From Aggregicoccus sp. 17bor-14 (lineage in GTDB: Bacteria; Myxococcota; Myxococcia; Myxococcales; Myxococcaceae): a stretch of DNA of 64,000 nt. A model generated the notes under the pieces. It was not told the origin of the DNA. It worked only from the letters and a program-made list of their open reading frames with translations, and did not search any database. Positions 51,683-60,804 of this stretch are shown piece after piece. The stretch is from assembly GCF_009659535.1 (NCBI RefSeq), contig NZ_VJZZ01000005.1, positions 310,001 through 374,000 on the forward strand. Direction: 5' to 3'. The translations under genes were made by a program, and so were the position numbers. The stretch's first letter is position 1. Each line of letters starts with the position of its first letter.

Positions 51683-53217
51683 CGCCGGCTGCGGCGCAGC
51701 AGGCCGAGCACCCCGAGCGCGAGCAGCGGGGCGAGCCCACCGACGCCCCCCGCGACGGCGCAGCTGCTGCCGCTGCCCTCGTCCCCCTGCAGGGCCTCGG
51801 GCGCCTCGGGGGTGACGGGGCGCGGGCCCTCGGCATAGACGAAGGGGGCCTGCGCGCGCGCCACCTGGCCGCTCGCGGAGGTGGCCACCACCTCCACGCT
51901 GCCGGCCGCGTGCGCGGGCGCGGTGGCGCGCAGGTGCTCCGCGTCCTGCACCTGCACGCTCTCGGCGAGCGCCTCGCCGAAGCGCACCTGCACCCCGGAG
52001 GCGAAGCCGCTGCCGGTGAGGGTGACGGCGGTGCCGCCGCCGGTGGGCCCGGTGGTGGGCGCGAGCGCGGAGAGCGCGAGGGGCGCAGCGGGCACGGGCG
52101 TGGGCTCGGCCTCTGCGAGCGCGCGCGCCGCCTCCTCGCCCATCTTGCGCTGGCCTGCGACGCTCGGGTGGATGCCGTCCTGGCCCAGCCCCGCGAGGAA
52201 GCGGTCGGGGCTCGCGGGGTCGCGCAGCACGGCGTCGAAGTCCAGCACGCCCTGCACCTGTGCCAGGGTGCGCAGCCACTCGTTCACCGCGCGCCGCTGC
52301 GCGTTGACGTCCGCGAGCGGGGCGCTGTTGCCCGAGCGCTCCTTGGGCGGCAGCGTGGCGCCCCACACGCGGCAGAAGGGGCGCAGGCGATCGTAGAGCG
52401 CGGCGAGCTTCGTCTCGAGCTGCGCCGCGGTCAGGGTGCCCAGGTCGTTGGTGCCCAGCAGCACCGCGCAGTCCGTCACGCCGCGCAGGGTGAGCACCTC
52501 CGCGTCCAGCTTCGCGCTCGCCTCGCTCACGCCCTGGCCGTACACCGCGGCGTTCACCAGCGGCACCTTCAGCGCGAGCTCCGCCACCGCGGGCCAGCCG
52601 TCGCGCGCATCGCCCGGGTCGGTGACGTAGGCCTCGGTGATGCTGTCGCCGATGGCCACGAAGGCGCGCGTCGTCGCGCCCTCCACCTCCACCGTGTCCA
52701 GGCCCACCATCTTGGTGAAGGCGCTGCCGCCCAGCGCGGTGCGCAGCGACGTGTAGCTGCCCGCGCGCGCGTAGCTGCCGGGGAAGTTCTGCAGCGCGCT
52801 CGCCGCGAGCGCGCCCTCCACCTCGAAGGACACCGCGAGCTCCGCGCCGAAGGGCACCGCGAGCGCCACCGCGTCGCTCGTCACGCGCTGCCCCGCGGCC
52901 GCGCTGAAGGTGGAGGCGCCGGAGAAGGTCAGCGCCACCGGCTCGGAGGCGAGGCTGCCGCTGGGGCCCGAGAGCGCCACCGTGGCGGCGTAGAGGCGCA
53001 GCGCGCCGGTCCCGGCCCGGAAGCTCACCCGCACGCGCTCGCCCGCGCGCCGCACCGGCACCCGCATCCGGTAGGTGGTGCGCGCGCTGTCCTGGGACCA
53101 GCGCAGCGCCTGGTGGAAGCCAGGCTGCGGGCTGGTGGGCTGCTGTGCGTGCACGAGCGGCGAGGTGAGCGCGAGTGCGCACGTAGCCAGCAGCGGCAGG
53201 GGTCGGGGGTGCGGCAT
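51679..53217 (-). CDS. Exported SGNH hydrolase with IPT domain
   Basis: A 512-residue exported protein: signal MPHPRPLPLLATCALALTSP with cleavage near VHAQQ. The SGNH/GDSL hydrolase core shows GDSITEAY (block I Ser), GTNDLGT (Asn) and DGIHPS (Asp/His). An IPT/TIG-type immunoglobulin fold follows (APTTGPTGGGTAVTLTGSGF, VQVRFGEA). The C-terminus GSSCAVAGGVGG plus hydrophobic LAPLLALGVLGLL and RRSRR is MYXO-CTERM-like and implies surface anchoring. The family acts on ester bonds of lipids or polysaccharides. I chose the ATG at 53217 to place the signal at the N-terminus. Confidence 0.88.
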   Translation of the reverse strand: MPHPRPLPLLATCALALTSPLVHAQQPTSPQPGFHQALRWSQDSARTTYRMRVPVRRAGERVRVSFRAGTGALRLYAATVALSGPSGSLASEPVALTFSGASTFSAAAGQRVTSDAVALAVPFGAELAVSFEVEGALAASALQNFPGSYARAGSYTSLRTALGGSAFTKMVGLDTVEVEGATTRAFVAIGDSITEAYVTDPGDARDGWPAVAELALKVPLVNAAVYGQGVSEASAKLDAEVLTLRGVTDCAVLLGTNDLGTLTAAQLETKLAALYDRLRPFCRVWGATLPPKERSGNSAPLADVNAQRRAVNEWLRTLAQVQGVLDFDAVLRDPASPDRFLAGLGQDGIHPSVAGQRKMGEEAARALAEAEPTPVPAAPLALSALAPTTGPTGGGTAVTLTGSGFASGVQVRFGEALAESVQVQDAEHLRATAPAHAAGSVEVVATSASGQVARAQAPFVYAEGPRPVTPEAPEALQGDEGSGSSCAVAGGVGGLAPLLALGVLGLLRRSRR

Positions 53218-53361
53218 GGCCGCCCGAACATTCGGGCCCGCCACTTCGTTCCGCGCTCAACACGGGATGGAGCGGGGCTCGCCTGCCTGCCCCTGTTTTC
53301 CGGTTCGCGAGGAGCGCCCCGCTTCCCAGCCGGGTGGCACGTGCCTACCTGCGGCGGCAGC

Positions 53362-54564
53362 ATGATCACGCCCAACGCCCACCGCCCCGTCCACCGCCTG
53401 GATGCGCTGACGGGAGTCCGCTTCCTCGCGGCCCTGCAGGTGCTGCTCTTCCACTACGGCGCGCCGCTCGCCGCCGGTGCCCCCGCCTGGCTCGAGCGCG
53501 TGTGCGGGCGGGGCTACGTGGCGGTGTCCTTCTTCTTCGTGCTCTCCGGCTTCATCCTCGCCTACCACTACGCGGAGCCGGCGGCGCGCGGGGTCCTGGA
53601 CCGGCGCAGCTTCTGGGTGAACCGCTTCTCGCGCATCTACCCCGTGTACGCGCTGGGGCTCCTGATGATGCTGCCGCTCGCGCTGGACCCGGCGGGGCTG
53701 GGGGCGCACAGCTTCGGCGGCTCCTCGCTGCTCGCGCGCGCGGTGACGGGGCTCGCGCACCTCACCCTCACCCAGGGCTGGGTGCCGCAGCTCACCGCCT
53801 CGTGGAACCTGCCGGGCTGGAGCATCTGTGCGGAGGCCTTCTTCTACGCGGCCTTCCCCTTCGCGGCCGTGCCCATCGCCCGGCTGCGCAGCCGCGGCGC
53901 GCTCGTGGGCGCGCTGCTCGCGGCCTGGGCGCTGGCGCTCGCGCTGGCCGGCGGCTACCTGCTGCTGGACCCGGACGGGCTGGGCACGGCGTCCGCGGGG
54001 GCGCGCGGGCCGTGGCTCTCCGCGCTCAAGTACAACCCGCTGGTGCGCCTGCCGGAGTTCCTCGCGGGCATCTGCCTCGGCTGCCTCTTCGTGCGCGAGC
54101 GCGCGCGCAGCGCCGCCGCAGCAGCAGGCGGATGGAGCAGGGGTGGGGTGCTCACGCTCGCGGCGGCCGGAGGCGCGCTCGCGCTGCTCGCGGCGCCGGG
54201 CCTGCCCTACCCGCTCTTGCACAACGGGCTCTTGCTGCCGCTGTTCGCCGCGCTCGTGTTCGGGCTCGCGCAGGGCGGGGGCCTGCTGGGCGCAGCGCTG
54301 CGCACGGGGCCGATGCGCGTGCTGGGCGAGGCGAGCTACGCGCTCTACATCCTGCAGCTGCCGCTCATGCTCTGGGCGCAGCCCTTGCGCGGCCACGGGC
54401 TGCCCGAGGGCGGCGCGGCCTTCACCCTCGCCTACCTCGCCCTCGCGCTCGGCTTCGCGCTCGCCTCCTTCTACTTCCTGGAGCGCCCCGCCCAGCGCCT
54501 GCTGCGCGCGGCGCTGCAGCGCGAGGAGGCTCCCGAGCCCGCGGTGGCCCGCGTCCGCCGCTAG
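53362..54564 (+). CDS. Acyltransferase 3 membrane protein
   Basis: A 400-residue acyltransferase-3 family protein with about ten transmembrane helices. The family's N-terminal HRLDALTGVRFLAALQVLLF and a second conserved region FWVNRFSRIYPVYALGL are present, and C-terminal YALYILQLPLMLWAQPL and the motif FLERPAQRLL close the protein. Members O-acylate surface polysaccharides or antibiotics; the acceptor is unknown. It is divergent from the SGNH hydrolase gene. Confidence 0.93.
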   Translation: MITPNAHRPVHRLDALTGVRFLAALQVLLFHYGAPLAAGAPAWLERVCGRGYVAVSFFFVLSGFILAYHYAEPAARGVLDRRSFWVNRFSRIYPVYALGLLMMLPLALDPAGLGAHSFGGSSLLARAVTGLAHLTLTQGWVPQLTASWNLPGWSICAEAFFYAAFPFAAVPIARLRSRGALVGALLAAWALALALAGGYLLLDPDGLGTASAGARGPWLSALKYNPLVRLPEFLAGICLGCLFVRERARSAAAAAGGWSRGGVLTLAAAGGALALLAAPGLPYPLLHNGLLLPLFAALVFGLAQGGGLLGAALRTGPMRVLGEASYALYILQLPLMLWAQPLRGHGLPEGGAAFTLAYLALALGFALASFYFLERPAQRLLRAALQREEAPEPAVARVRR

Positions 54565-54635
54565 CCCTCTCCCTTCCCCCGCCTCTGCGGCCAGGGGGGT
54601 GAAACCAGAGGGTGCGGGCGTAGTACAGTCGGGCT

Positions 54636-56735
54636 GTGGATATCCCGGAAGAGAAGAAGGCGGGGGGCTGGGAGGCGCGGCTCCTCGGGGGCGCGACGCT
54701 GGTGAGCGGCGAGCGGGTGCTGCGGCTGGACCGCAAGCCCGCGGGGCTGCTCGGCTACCTCGCGTGGGAGGGCCCCACGCCGCGCGCCCGGCTCGCGGGG
54801 CTGCTGTGGCCCGAGAGCCCCGAGTCCACGGCGCGCAACAACCTGCGCCAGACGCTGCGGCGCCTGCGCACCCAGACGGGCGCGGACCTGGTGCAGGGCG
54901 ACGACCTGCTCTCGCTCGCCCCGGAGCTGGGGGGCGATGCGCGCGACCTGCGCGAGCCGACGCAGGACGTGGACCGGCTGCGCGCCCGCGTGCAGGCCGG
55001 CGCGCTGCTCGAGGGGCTGGACTACGACGACGCGGAGGACTTCCGCGAGTGGCTGCAGCTCGCGCGCGAGGCGCTGGGGGCGGCGCAGCGGCGCGCGCTC
55101 GCGGGTGCGGCGGACGGGCTGGAGGCCGCGGGCCACTTCTCGGGCGCGCTCGCGCTCGCGCGCCTCGGCGTGGACGTGGAGCCGTACGCGGAGGAGGCGC
55201 ACCGGCGCCTCGTGCGCCTGCTCTACCTCTCGGGAGACCGCAGCGCGGCGCTGCTCGCCTACGAGCGGCTGAAGGCGATGCTGCAGGAGCGCTTCGGCGT
55301 GGGGCCCCTGCCGGAGACGGCGGCGCTCGCGCGGGAGATCTCCCGCGGCACGGCCGCGGCCACCCGCGCGCCGGCGCAGCCCAGCGCCCCGAAGGCCCGC
55401 CTGCCCCTCTCCGTGCTGCGCCCGCCGGTGCTGGTGGGGCGCGAGCAGGAGTGGGCGCGCATGGAGGCCGCGTGGGAGGCGCGCCAGGGCATCGCCATCA
55501 GCGGCCCGCCGGGCGTGGGCAAGAGCCGGCTGGTCAACGACTTCCTCCAGGCGAAGGCGCCCGGGCGCACCGTGTTCTGCTCGGGCAAGGCCGGAGACCG
55601 GCTCGTGCCCTACGGCACGCACGCGCGCACCTACCGGCAGATGCTGGACGTGCTGGGCGGCGCCCCGCTGCCCGAGTGGGCGCGGCTCGAGCTCGCGCGC
55701 ATCATCCCGGAGCTGGGCCCCCGCCCGCCGCCGCTCGCAGGCGAGGAGGACAAGCTGCGCTTCTGGCAGGCGAAGATCGAGCCCTTCCGCGTGGCGCACG
55801 GGCTCGGCTACGACACGCTCGCCTTCGACGACCTGCAGTACGTGGACGCGGCGAGCGCCGAGGCAGGCTCCTACGTGCTGAGCCAGCTGCTGCAGGACCC
55901 GGCCACGCCCGTGCGCACCATCCACGTGTTCCGCACCGGCTCGCTGCCCCCGGAGACGGACGCCATCATCCGCTCCATGGCGGCCGCCGGGCTGCTCTGC
56001 CTCATCGAGCTCGAGCCGCTGCAGCCCTCGCGCCTGGACGAGCTGCTCGCGAGCCTCGGGGTGCCCGGGCTCGAGGGGCGCGCCGAAGAGCTCGCGCGCT
56101 ACACCGGCGGCAACCCGCTCTTCGTGCTGGAGACGGTGCGCCACCTGCTGGAGAGCGGCGACCTCTCGCGCGGGCTCTCGGAGAGCCTGCCGCCGCCGGG
56201 GAAGGTGGGCCCGGTCATCGCCGAGCGCCTCGCCAAGCTGAGCGCGCCCGCGCTGCACCTCGCGCAGGCGCTCGCCGTGCTGGGCACGGACTTCACCCTG
56301 GGCGTGGCGGCGGAGCTGCTCGAGAGCCCGCCGCTGGAGCTCGCCGCGCCGTGGCGCGAGCTGGAGACGGCGCAGGTGGTGCGCGGGGGCGGCTTCAGCC
56401 ACGACCTGATGGAGGAGACGGTGGGGGCCCTGATGGCGGAGCCGGTGCGCCGCCACCTGCACCGCCGCGCGGCGCTCGTGCTGCAGGCGCGCGGCAGCCG
56501 CCCCGCGCGCGTGGCCGCGCACTGGCGCGACGCGGGCGAGGACGCCCACGCCGCGCCCTTCCTCCTGGCCGCCGCCGAGCAGGCGCGCGGAGAGCTGCTG
56601 CTCAAGGAGGCGGAGGACTTCTACGTGCGGGCGGCAGAGGCCCTGCGCGCGGCGGGCAACGAGGACGGCGCGCGCGCGGTGCTCGCCAGCCGCGAGCTCG
56701 CGCTGGGCGGGGCGAAGCAGCGCGTGCACGCCTGA
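54636..56735 (+). CDS. BTAD-AAA transcriptional activator
   Basis: A 699-residue regulator with the bacterial transcriptional activator domain (winged-helix about 10-80, BTAD about 95-240) and a STAND-like AAA ATPase module. Walker A is GPPGVGKS (290-297), and a later LAFDDLQYVD is Walker B-like. TPR-like helices in the C-terminus (KEAEDFYVRAAEALRAAGNE) may sense a ligand or partner. Translation starts at GTG (54636); no strong ribosome-binding site is visible. Members often activate nearby biosynthetic or developmental genes; the target here is unknown. Confidence 0.88.
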   Translation: MDIPEEKKAGGWEARLLGGATLVSGERVLRLDRKPAGLLGYLAWEGPTPRARLAGLLWPESPESTARNNLRQTLRRLRTQTGADLVQGDDLLSLAPELGGDARDLREPTQDVDRLRARVQAGALLEGLDYDDAEDFREWLQLAREALGAAQRRALAGAADGLEAAGHFSGALALARLGVDVEPYAEEAHRRLVRLLYLSGDRSAALLAYERLKAMLQERFGVGPLPETAALAREISRGTAAATRAPAQPSAPKARLPLSVLRPPVLVGREQEWARMEAAWEARQGIAISGPPGVGKSRLVNDFLQAKAPGRTVFCSGKAGDRLVPYGTHARTYRQMLDVLGGAPLPEWARLELARIIPELGPRPPPLAGEEDKLRFWQAKIEPFRVAHGLGYDTLAFDDLQYVDAASAEAGSYVLSQLLQDPATPVRTIHVFRTGSLPPETDAIIRSMAAAGLLCLIELEPLQPSRLDELLASLGVPGLEGRAEELARYTGGNPLFVLETVRHLLESGDLSRGLSESLPPPGKVGPVIAERLAKLSAPALHLAQALAVLGTDFTLGVAAELLESPPLELAAPWRELETAQVVRGGGFSHDLMEETVGALMAEPVRRHLHRRAALVLQARGSRPARVAAHWRDAGEDAHAAPFLLAAAEQARGELLLKEAEDFYVRAAEALRAAGNEDGARAVLASRELALGGAKQRVHA

Positions 56736-56810
56736 GGCGGGTGTCCGCCGCCGGCACTGCCGAACGCAGGGCTTGCGGACGGTGCGCGGGTGCGGAAGAT
56801 GGGCTGCACC

Positions 56811-58016
56811 ATGTCCTTCCTCAGCCACCTCGAGTGCTCCCGCTGCCACCAGACGCATGACGCGGACCGCGTGCAGAACCTGTGCAGCTGCGGCGGCCCG
56901 CTGCTCGCGCGCTACGACCTGAAGCGCGCAGGCGCGGCGCTGCGCCCCGAGCAGCTCTCGGGCCGGCCCGCCACGCTGTGGCGCTACCGCGAGCTGCTGC
57001 CGGTGCGCGACGCCGCGAACATCGTGAGCCTGGGCGAGGGCATGACGCCGCTCTACCCGCTGCCCCGGCTGGGCGCGGCGCTGGGGCTGCCGGACCTGTG
57101 GCTGAAGGACGAGGGGCTCAACCCCACCGCGACCTTCAAGGCGCGCGGCGCGGCCACCGGCGTGAGCCGCGCGAAGGAGCTGGGCATCCGCGCCATCGCC
57201 ATGCCCACCAACGGCAACGCGGGCGGCGCGTGGGCGAGCTACGGCGCGCGCGCCGGGATGAGCGTGACGCTGGTGATGCCCACGGACGCGCCCGCCATGA
57301 GCGTGCTCGAGGCGGCGGCGGTGGGGGCGAGCGCGTACATGGTGAAGGGGCAGATCACCGACGCGGGCGCCATCGTGGCGCGCTCGGCGAAGGCGCACGG
57401 CTGGTTCGAGGCCTCCACGCTCAAGGAGCCGTACCGCATCGAGGGCAAGAAGACGATGGGCTACGAGATCGCCGAGCAGCTGGGCTGGAAGCTGCCGGAT
57501 GCGATTCTCTACCCCACCGGCGGCGGCGTGGGGCTCATCGGCATCTACAAGGCGCTGCGCGAGATGCAGGCGATGGGCTGGATCGCCGAGGACGCGCGCC
57601 TGCCCCGGCTCGTGTGCGTGCAGGCCGAGGGCTGCCAGCCCATCGTGAAGGCCTTCCAGGAGGGCAAGGCCGTGAGCGAGAAGTGGGAGGGCGCAGCCAC
57701 CGTGGCGCAGGGCATCCGCGTGCCCAAGGCGCTCGGCGACTTCCTCGTGCTCGAGGCGGTGCGCGAGACGGGCGGCACCTGCATCGCGGTGAAGGACGCG
57801 GACACGCTGTGGGGGCTCGAGCAGCTCTCCCGGCAGGAGGGCGCCTTCGTGTGCCCCGAGGGCGCGGCGCTGGTAGGCGCGGCGCGCGCGCTGCGAGAGC
57901 AGGGCTGGCTGCAGCCGCACGAGCGCGTGGTGCTGCTCAACACGGGCGCGGGCATCAAGTACCCGGACATCCTGAAGCCCCAGCTGCCCGTGCTCCCGCT
58001 GGACGCGACGCTCTAG
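56811..58016 (+). CDS. thrC: Threonine synthase
   Basis: A 401-residue PLP-dependent enzyme converting O-phosphohomoserine to threonine. The N-terminal zinc-ribbon-like Cys pairs (ECSRCHQ; CSCGG) and the ThrC-type GEGMTPLYP are present. The PLP lysine is Lys110 in NPTATFKARGA, and the PLP-phosphate loop is the TGGG in YPTGGGVGLIG. It is longer than some short ThrC forms and belongs to the Bacillus-like group. I use the ATG at 56811; an ATG at 56790 would add seven residues. Confidence 0.93.
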   Translation: MSFLSHLECSRCHQTHDADRVQNLCSCGGPLLARYDLKRAGAALRPEQLSGRPATLWRYRELLPVRDAANIVSLGEGMTPLYPLPRLGAALGLPDLWLKDEGLNPTATFKARGAATGVSRAKELGIRAIAMPTNGNAGGAWASYGARAGMSVTLVMPTDAPAMSVLEAAAVGASAYMVKGQITDAGAIVARSAKAHGWFEASTLKEPYRIEGKKTMGYEIAEQLGWKLPDAILYPTGGGVGLIGIYKALREMQAMGWIAEDARLPRLVCVQAEGCQPIVKAFQEGKAVSEKWEGAATVAQGIRVPKALGDFLVLEAVRETGGTCIAVKDADTLWGLEQLSRQEGAFVCPEGAALVGAARALREQGWLQPHERVVLLNTGAGIKYPDILKPQLPVLPLDATL

Positions 58017-59518
58017 GCCGCCGGACACTCCGCGAACCATCTCGCCGCAGCCCGGGCGACCTCCTCCGGCGTGGCAGCCGTGTCGCTCGCCCAGGCGACG
58101 AAGCCGTCAGGACGCACGAGCACGGCGCTCAGCCCGAGGCGGTCCCTCGCGTCGCAGGCCACGTACCTGACGCGCTCGCCCCAGCGGCCCTCCAGCGCGC
58201 GCAGCGGCCCCTGCGGGCCGAAGTCCAGGAGCACTCCGCTCCCCTCTTGCAGCCGTGTGCCGAGCCTCGATCCGTTCTCCAGCTCGAAGTCCGGGCAGCT
58301 GCGGCCCACCAGCGGGTGCTCGCCGCCGAGGCCGTAGCGGAGGGACACGCCCCAGACACGCTCCGCGAAGTAGGTCGCGCCGTCGCGCGTGGCGATCAGG
58401 TCGCGCAGGATGGCCTCGAGGGCGCGGGACGATCGGCTGGGGCGCATCAGCGCGACCTGGGCCCGCGACCAGTCGAGGATGCGCGCCCCGAGCGGATGCC
58501 GCTCCGCGGTGTAGCTGTCGAGCAGGCCCTCGGGGGCATCGCCGCGGAGGGTGGCGGCGAGCTTCCACCCGAGGTTCATGGCGTCACCCAGTCCGAGGTT
58601 CAAGCCCTGTCCGCCGAGCGGTGAATGGATGTGCGCGGCGTCGCCCGCCAGCAGCACCCGTCCCTTGCGGTAGGTCGTCGCCTGCTGGGCGCGGTCGGTC
58701 CAGGTCGTGGCGGAGTTCAACGCCTCGACGGTCACATCCGTGCAGGACACGCGCCGCAGGACCGCTTGCACGTGCTCGCGCGTGATCGGCTGGGTGCGGT
58801 GGAATGCGCCGCCGTCGAAGTCGGCCATCGCGATCACCCCGGGCTGCCCCTGCATGTACATCCCCGTCGGCGTGTGATGTCGGCCGAGGGGGAGCTTCTC
58901 CGGATCGGCGAGCTCGACGCGGACCGAGTAGCCCGTGAACTCCGGCTCGGTCCCCGTGAACTCGAAGCCCCCCTGCTTGCGCACCGTGCTGCGGCCGCCG
59001 TCGCAGCCCACGAGCCAGCGCGCGCGAAGGCGCTGCCCGCCGGCGTGGACGGTCACGTCATCGTCCGAAGCCTCGAAGCCTTCGACTCCCTGGCCGCGCC
59101 GGAGCTGCACGCCGAGGGAGAGCGCTCGAGCGGTGAGAACCCGCTCGAGATGCTCCATCTCGCAGCCGAACTGGAAGTCGGCCGGGCCCGGCAGTCGGAA
59201 CGTCCAGCGCGACGAGTCGATGCGGTCGTAGTCGAACGCGATGCCCGCGAAGTGGCCGGCCGGCCCGCGCAGCGGAGGCCCCGCAGCCATGGCGCCAGGC
59301 TGGGGTTGCGCTGCGATCTGTTCCAGCAGCCCGCGCCGATAGAAGGCTTCGATGCTCGGGCCCCACAGCCCTCGCCTTCCGAAGGGAAGCCGCTTCAGGG
59401 GGGAGTGCGGATCTTCCGACTGCTCGAGCACCAGCACGGAGCGCTTCCCGAGCCGCAGCTCGCAAGCCAGGAACAGGCCGACCGGGCCGGCCCCCGCGAT
59501 GATCACGTCGTAGTCCAA
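58013..59518 (-). CDS. FAD-dependent monooxygenase (Rox/PHBH-like)
   Basis: A 501-residue class A flavoprotein monooxygenase. The FAD-binding GAGPVGLFLACEL, the DG motif GCDGGRS, and the GDAAHIHSPLGGQGLNLGLG strand are intact. A C-terminal thioredoxin-like domain follows (about 390-501). The overall pattern resembles aromatic polyketide hydroxylases and rifampicin monooxygenases; the substrate is unknown, and antibiotic inactivation is only a possibility. The TTG at 59518 is the likely start because GGAAGG lies 5-6 bases upstream and the FAD motif begins at residue 4. It converges on thrC with a 4-bp overlap. Confidence 0.85.
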   Translation of the reverse strand: MDYDVIIAGAGPVGLFLACELRLGKRSVLVLEQSEDPHSPLKRLPFGRRGLWGPSIEAFYRRGLLEQIAAQPQPGAMAAGPPLRGPAGHFAGIAFDYDRIDSSRWTFRLPGPADFQFGCEMEHLERVLTARALSLGVQLRRGQGVEGFEASDDDVTVHAGGQRLRARWLVGCDGGRSTVRKQGGFEFTGTEPEFTGYSVRVELADPEKLPLGRHHTPTGMYMQGQPGVIAMADFDGGAFHRTQPITREHVQAVLRRVSCTDVTVEALNSATTWTDRAQQATTYRKGRVLLAGDAAHIHSPLGGQGLNLGLGDAMNLGWKLAATLRGDAPEGLLDSYTAERHPLGARILDWSRAQVALMRPSRSSRALEAILRDLIATRDGATYFAERVWGVSLRYGLGGEHPLVGRSCPDFELENGSRLGTRLQEGSGVLLDFGPQGPLRALEGRWGERVRYVACDARDRLGLSAVLVRPDGFVAWASDTAATPEEVARAAARWFAECPAA

Positions 59519-59607
59519 GGCGTCCTTCCGGTTCGGGTGACTGGAGGCGTGACGGCCCGCCGCCCGCTGAAGCCTGCGCACTTCCGCAGGGGTGGGCAGG
59601 GACAGGG

Positions 59608-60201
59608 TCAGGCGCGGTGCAGCACGCCGCGCAGCGAGAGCTGCCCGCAGGCGGCGAGGTCTCCGGGGCTGGTGTGCGCGTCCGCGCGTCCCGGCACCAG
59701 GTCCACCTCGGCGAGCCGGTAGCAGCGGCTCACCAGCTGCGAGCAGAAGTACGAGGCCGCGCTCTTCTTCGGGTCGCGGTACTTGCGCATCCGGCCGTGC
59801 CAGACCATCCGCGCGAGCCGCAGGAGCGGCCCGTGCGCGTAGGGCTTGCCCACCTCGTCCAGCGCCGCGGTCACGAGCACGTCGCGGCGCAGCCGCGCGC
59901 GCACCTCGGGCAGCGGGGTGAACCAGTCCACCTGGCCGCTGTAATGGTCCACCGCCACGCTCAAGGGCACTGCCTCCACGCCCTTGCCCACCGCCTGCAC
60001 CACCATGAGCCGCGGGCCCCACCACAGCGCGACCCCCGCGTGCGAGTAGGCGCTCTTGCTGCCCCAGCGGATGAGGCGGCTCATCCAGTAGGTCCCCTGG
60101 AAGAGCAGCACGTCGCCGTCCTGGATCTCCGCACGCACCGCGCGGTAGTCCAGGCGGCTGCCCTTCGGTCGCTTCGGTGCGCGCGCGGCGAGCCCCTCCA
60201 C
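59608..60201 (-). CDS. Permuted papain-like (YiiX/C92) protein
   Basis: A 197-residue protein with the NlpC/P60-related permuted papain fold of the YiiX/YaeF (C92) group: GDVLLFQGTYWMSRLIRWGS, SAYSHAGVALW (His), and YFCSQLVSRCY (Cys). The catalytic His-Cys pair is present in the permuted order. It has no signal peptide. Members are thought to act on lipids or peptidoglycan; the substrate is unknown. The GTG start directly abuts the stop of the DUF2378 gene, so the two are cotranscribed. Confidence 0.85.
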   Translation of the reverse strand: MEGLAARAPKRPKGSRLDYRAVRAEIQDGDVLLFQGTYWMSRLIRWGSKSAYSHAGVALWWGPRLMVVQAVGKGVEAVPLSVAVDHYSGQVDWFTPLPEVRARLRRDVLVTAALDEVGKPYAHGPLLRLARMVWHGRMRKYRDPKKSAASYFCSQLVSRCYRLAEVDLVPGRADAHTSPGDLAACGQLSLRGVLHRA

Positions 60202-60801
60202 TCAGGCCTCCCAGCGCACGCGGTAGGTGCAGCCCTGCGCGTCGCGTGCGTGCACGCTCACGTCCCGGCGGGCCACGCCCACGTGCTCGAGCGCCGCGTC
60301 CACCACGCCCGCCACGTACGCGGGGTGCAGCGTGGGCTCGTTGAGCCACAAGAGCACCTCGGTGGGCCCCACTTCGGTGAGCTGGCTGAGGTTGTAGTTG
60401 CAGCCCGCACGGAAGTTCTGGGTCATCCGCTCCAGGGTGCGGCGCGGCCCGATGAGCCGCAGCAGCCGCAGCATCGCGGCGCCGGTGAGCGTGCGCGAGT
60501 AGCCCACCAGCAGCTGGCGGCCCAGCTGGTGGTAGGCCTGCTCGTGCGAGCCGTGTGGCCACAGCAGCTCCGCCGTGAGCTGCAGGAAGCGGTTCCAGTC
60601 GGCGCGCCGGTAGGTGGGCAGCAGCGGCCGCGCGAGGTCCAGGCCCGCGTCCGCGAGCCGCGCGCGCAGCTCCGGCGTCACCTGCCCCTTGAGCCCCACG
60701 TGGAAGAGCCCCTCCACGGCGTGGTCGAACACCAGCTCGGGCTCACCGGGCCCCGGCGTGCTCCTCCTCAGCTCCTCGACGCTGCGGCTCTGCGGGTACA
60801 T
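60202..60801 (-). CDS. DUF2378 (TIGR02265) protein, second copy
   Basis: A 199-residue protein of the DUF2378/TIGR02265 family, which is known from Myxococcales as large paralogous sets of unknown function. The pattern ELVFDHAVEGLFHVGLKGQV, RLADAGLDLARPLLPTY, and LTEVGPTEVLLWLNEPTLHP matches the adjacent upstream copy over its full length. It starts 3 bases past the stop of that copy and runs directly into the papain-like gene. Family members have been linked only loosely to development; no catalytic motif is seen. Confidence 0.9.
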   Translation of the reverse strand: MYPQSRSVEELRRSTPGPGEPELVFDHAVEGLFHVGLKGQVTPELRARLADAGLDLARPLLPTYRRADWNRFLQLTAELLWPHGSHEQAYHQLGRQLLVGYSRTLTGAAMLRLLRLIGPRRTLERMTQNFRAGCNYNLSQLTEVGPTEVLLWLNEPTLHPAYVAGVVDAALEHVGVARRDVSVHARDAQGCTYRVRWEA

Positions 60802-60804
60802 GCC

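Noticed and set aside
48797-53263. 1488-codon minus-strand frame
   Set aside because: It crosses four unrelated genes and has no domain; it results from strong GC3 bias.
56790-56810. Threonine synthase start at 56790
   Set aside because: It would add MRKMGCT before the conserved start; no ribosome-binding site clearly favours it.
54561-58040. 1159-codon minus-strand frame
   Set aside because: Shadow of the BTAD regulator and threonine synthase.
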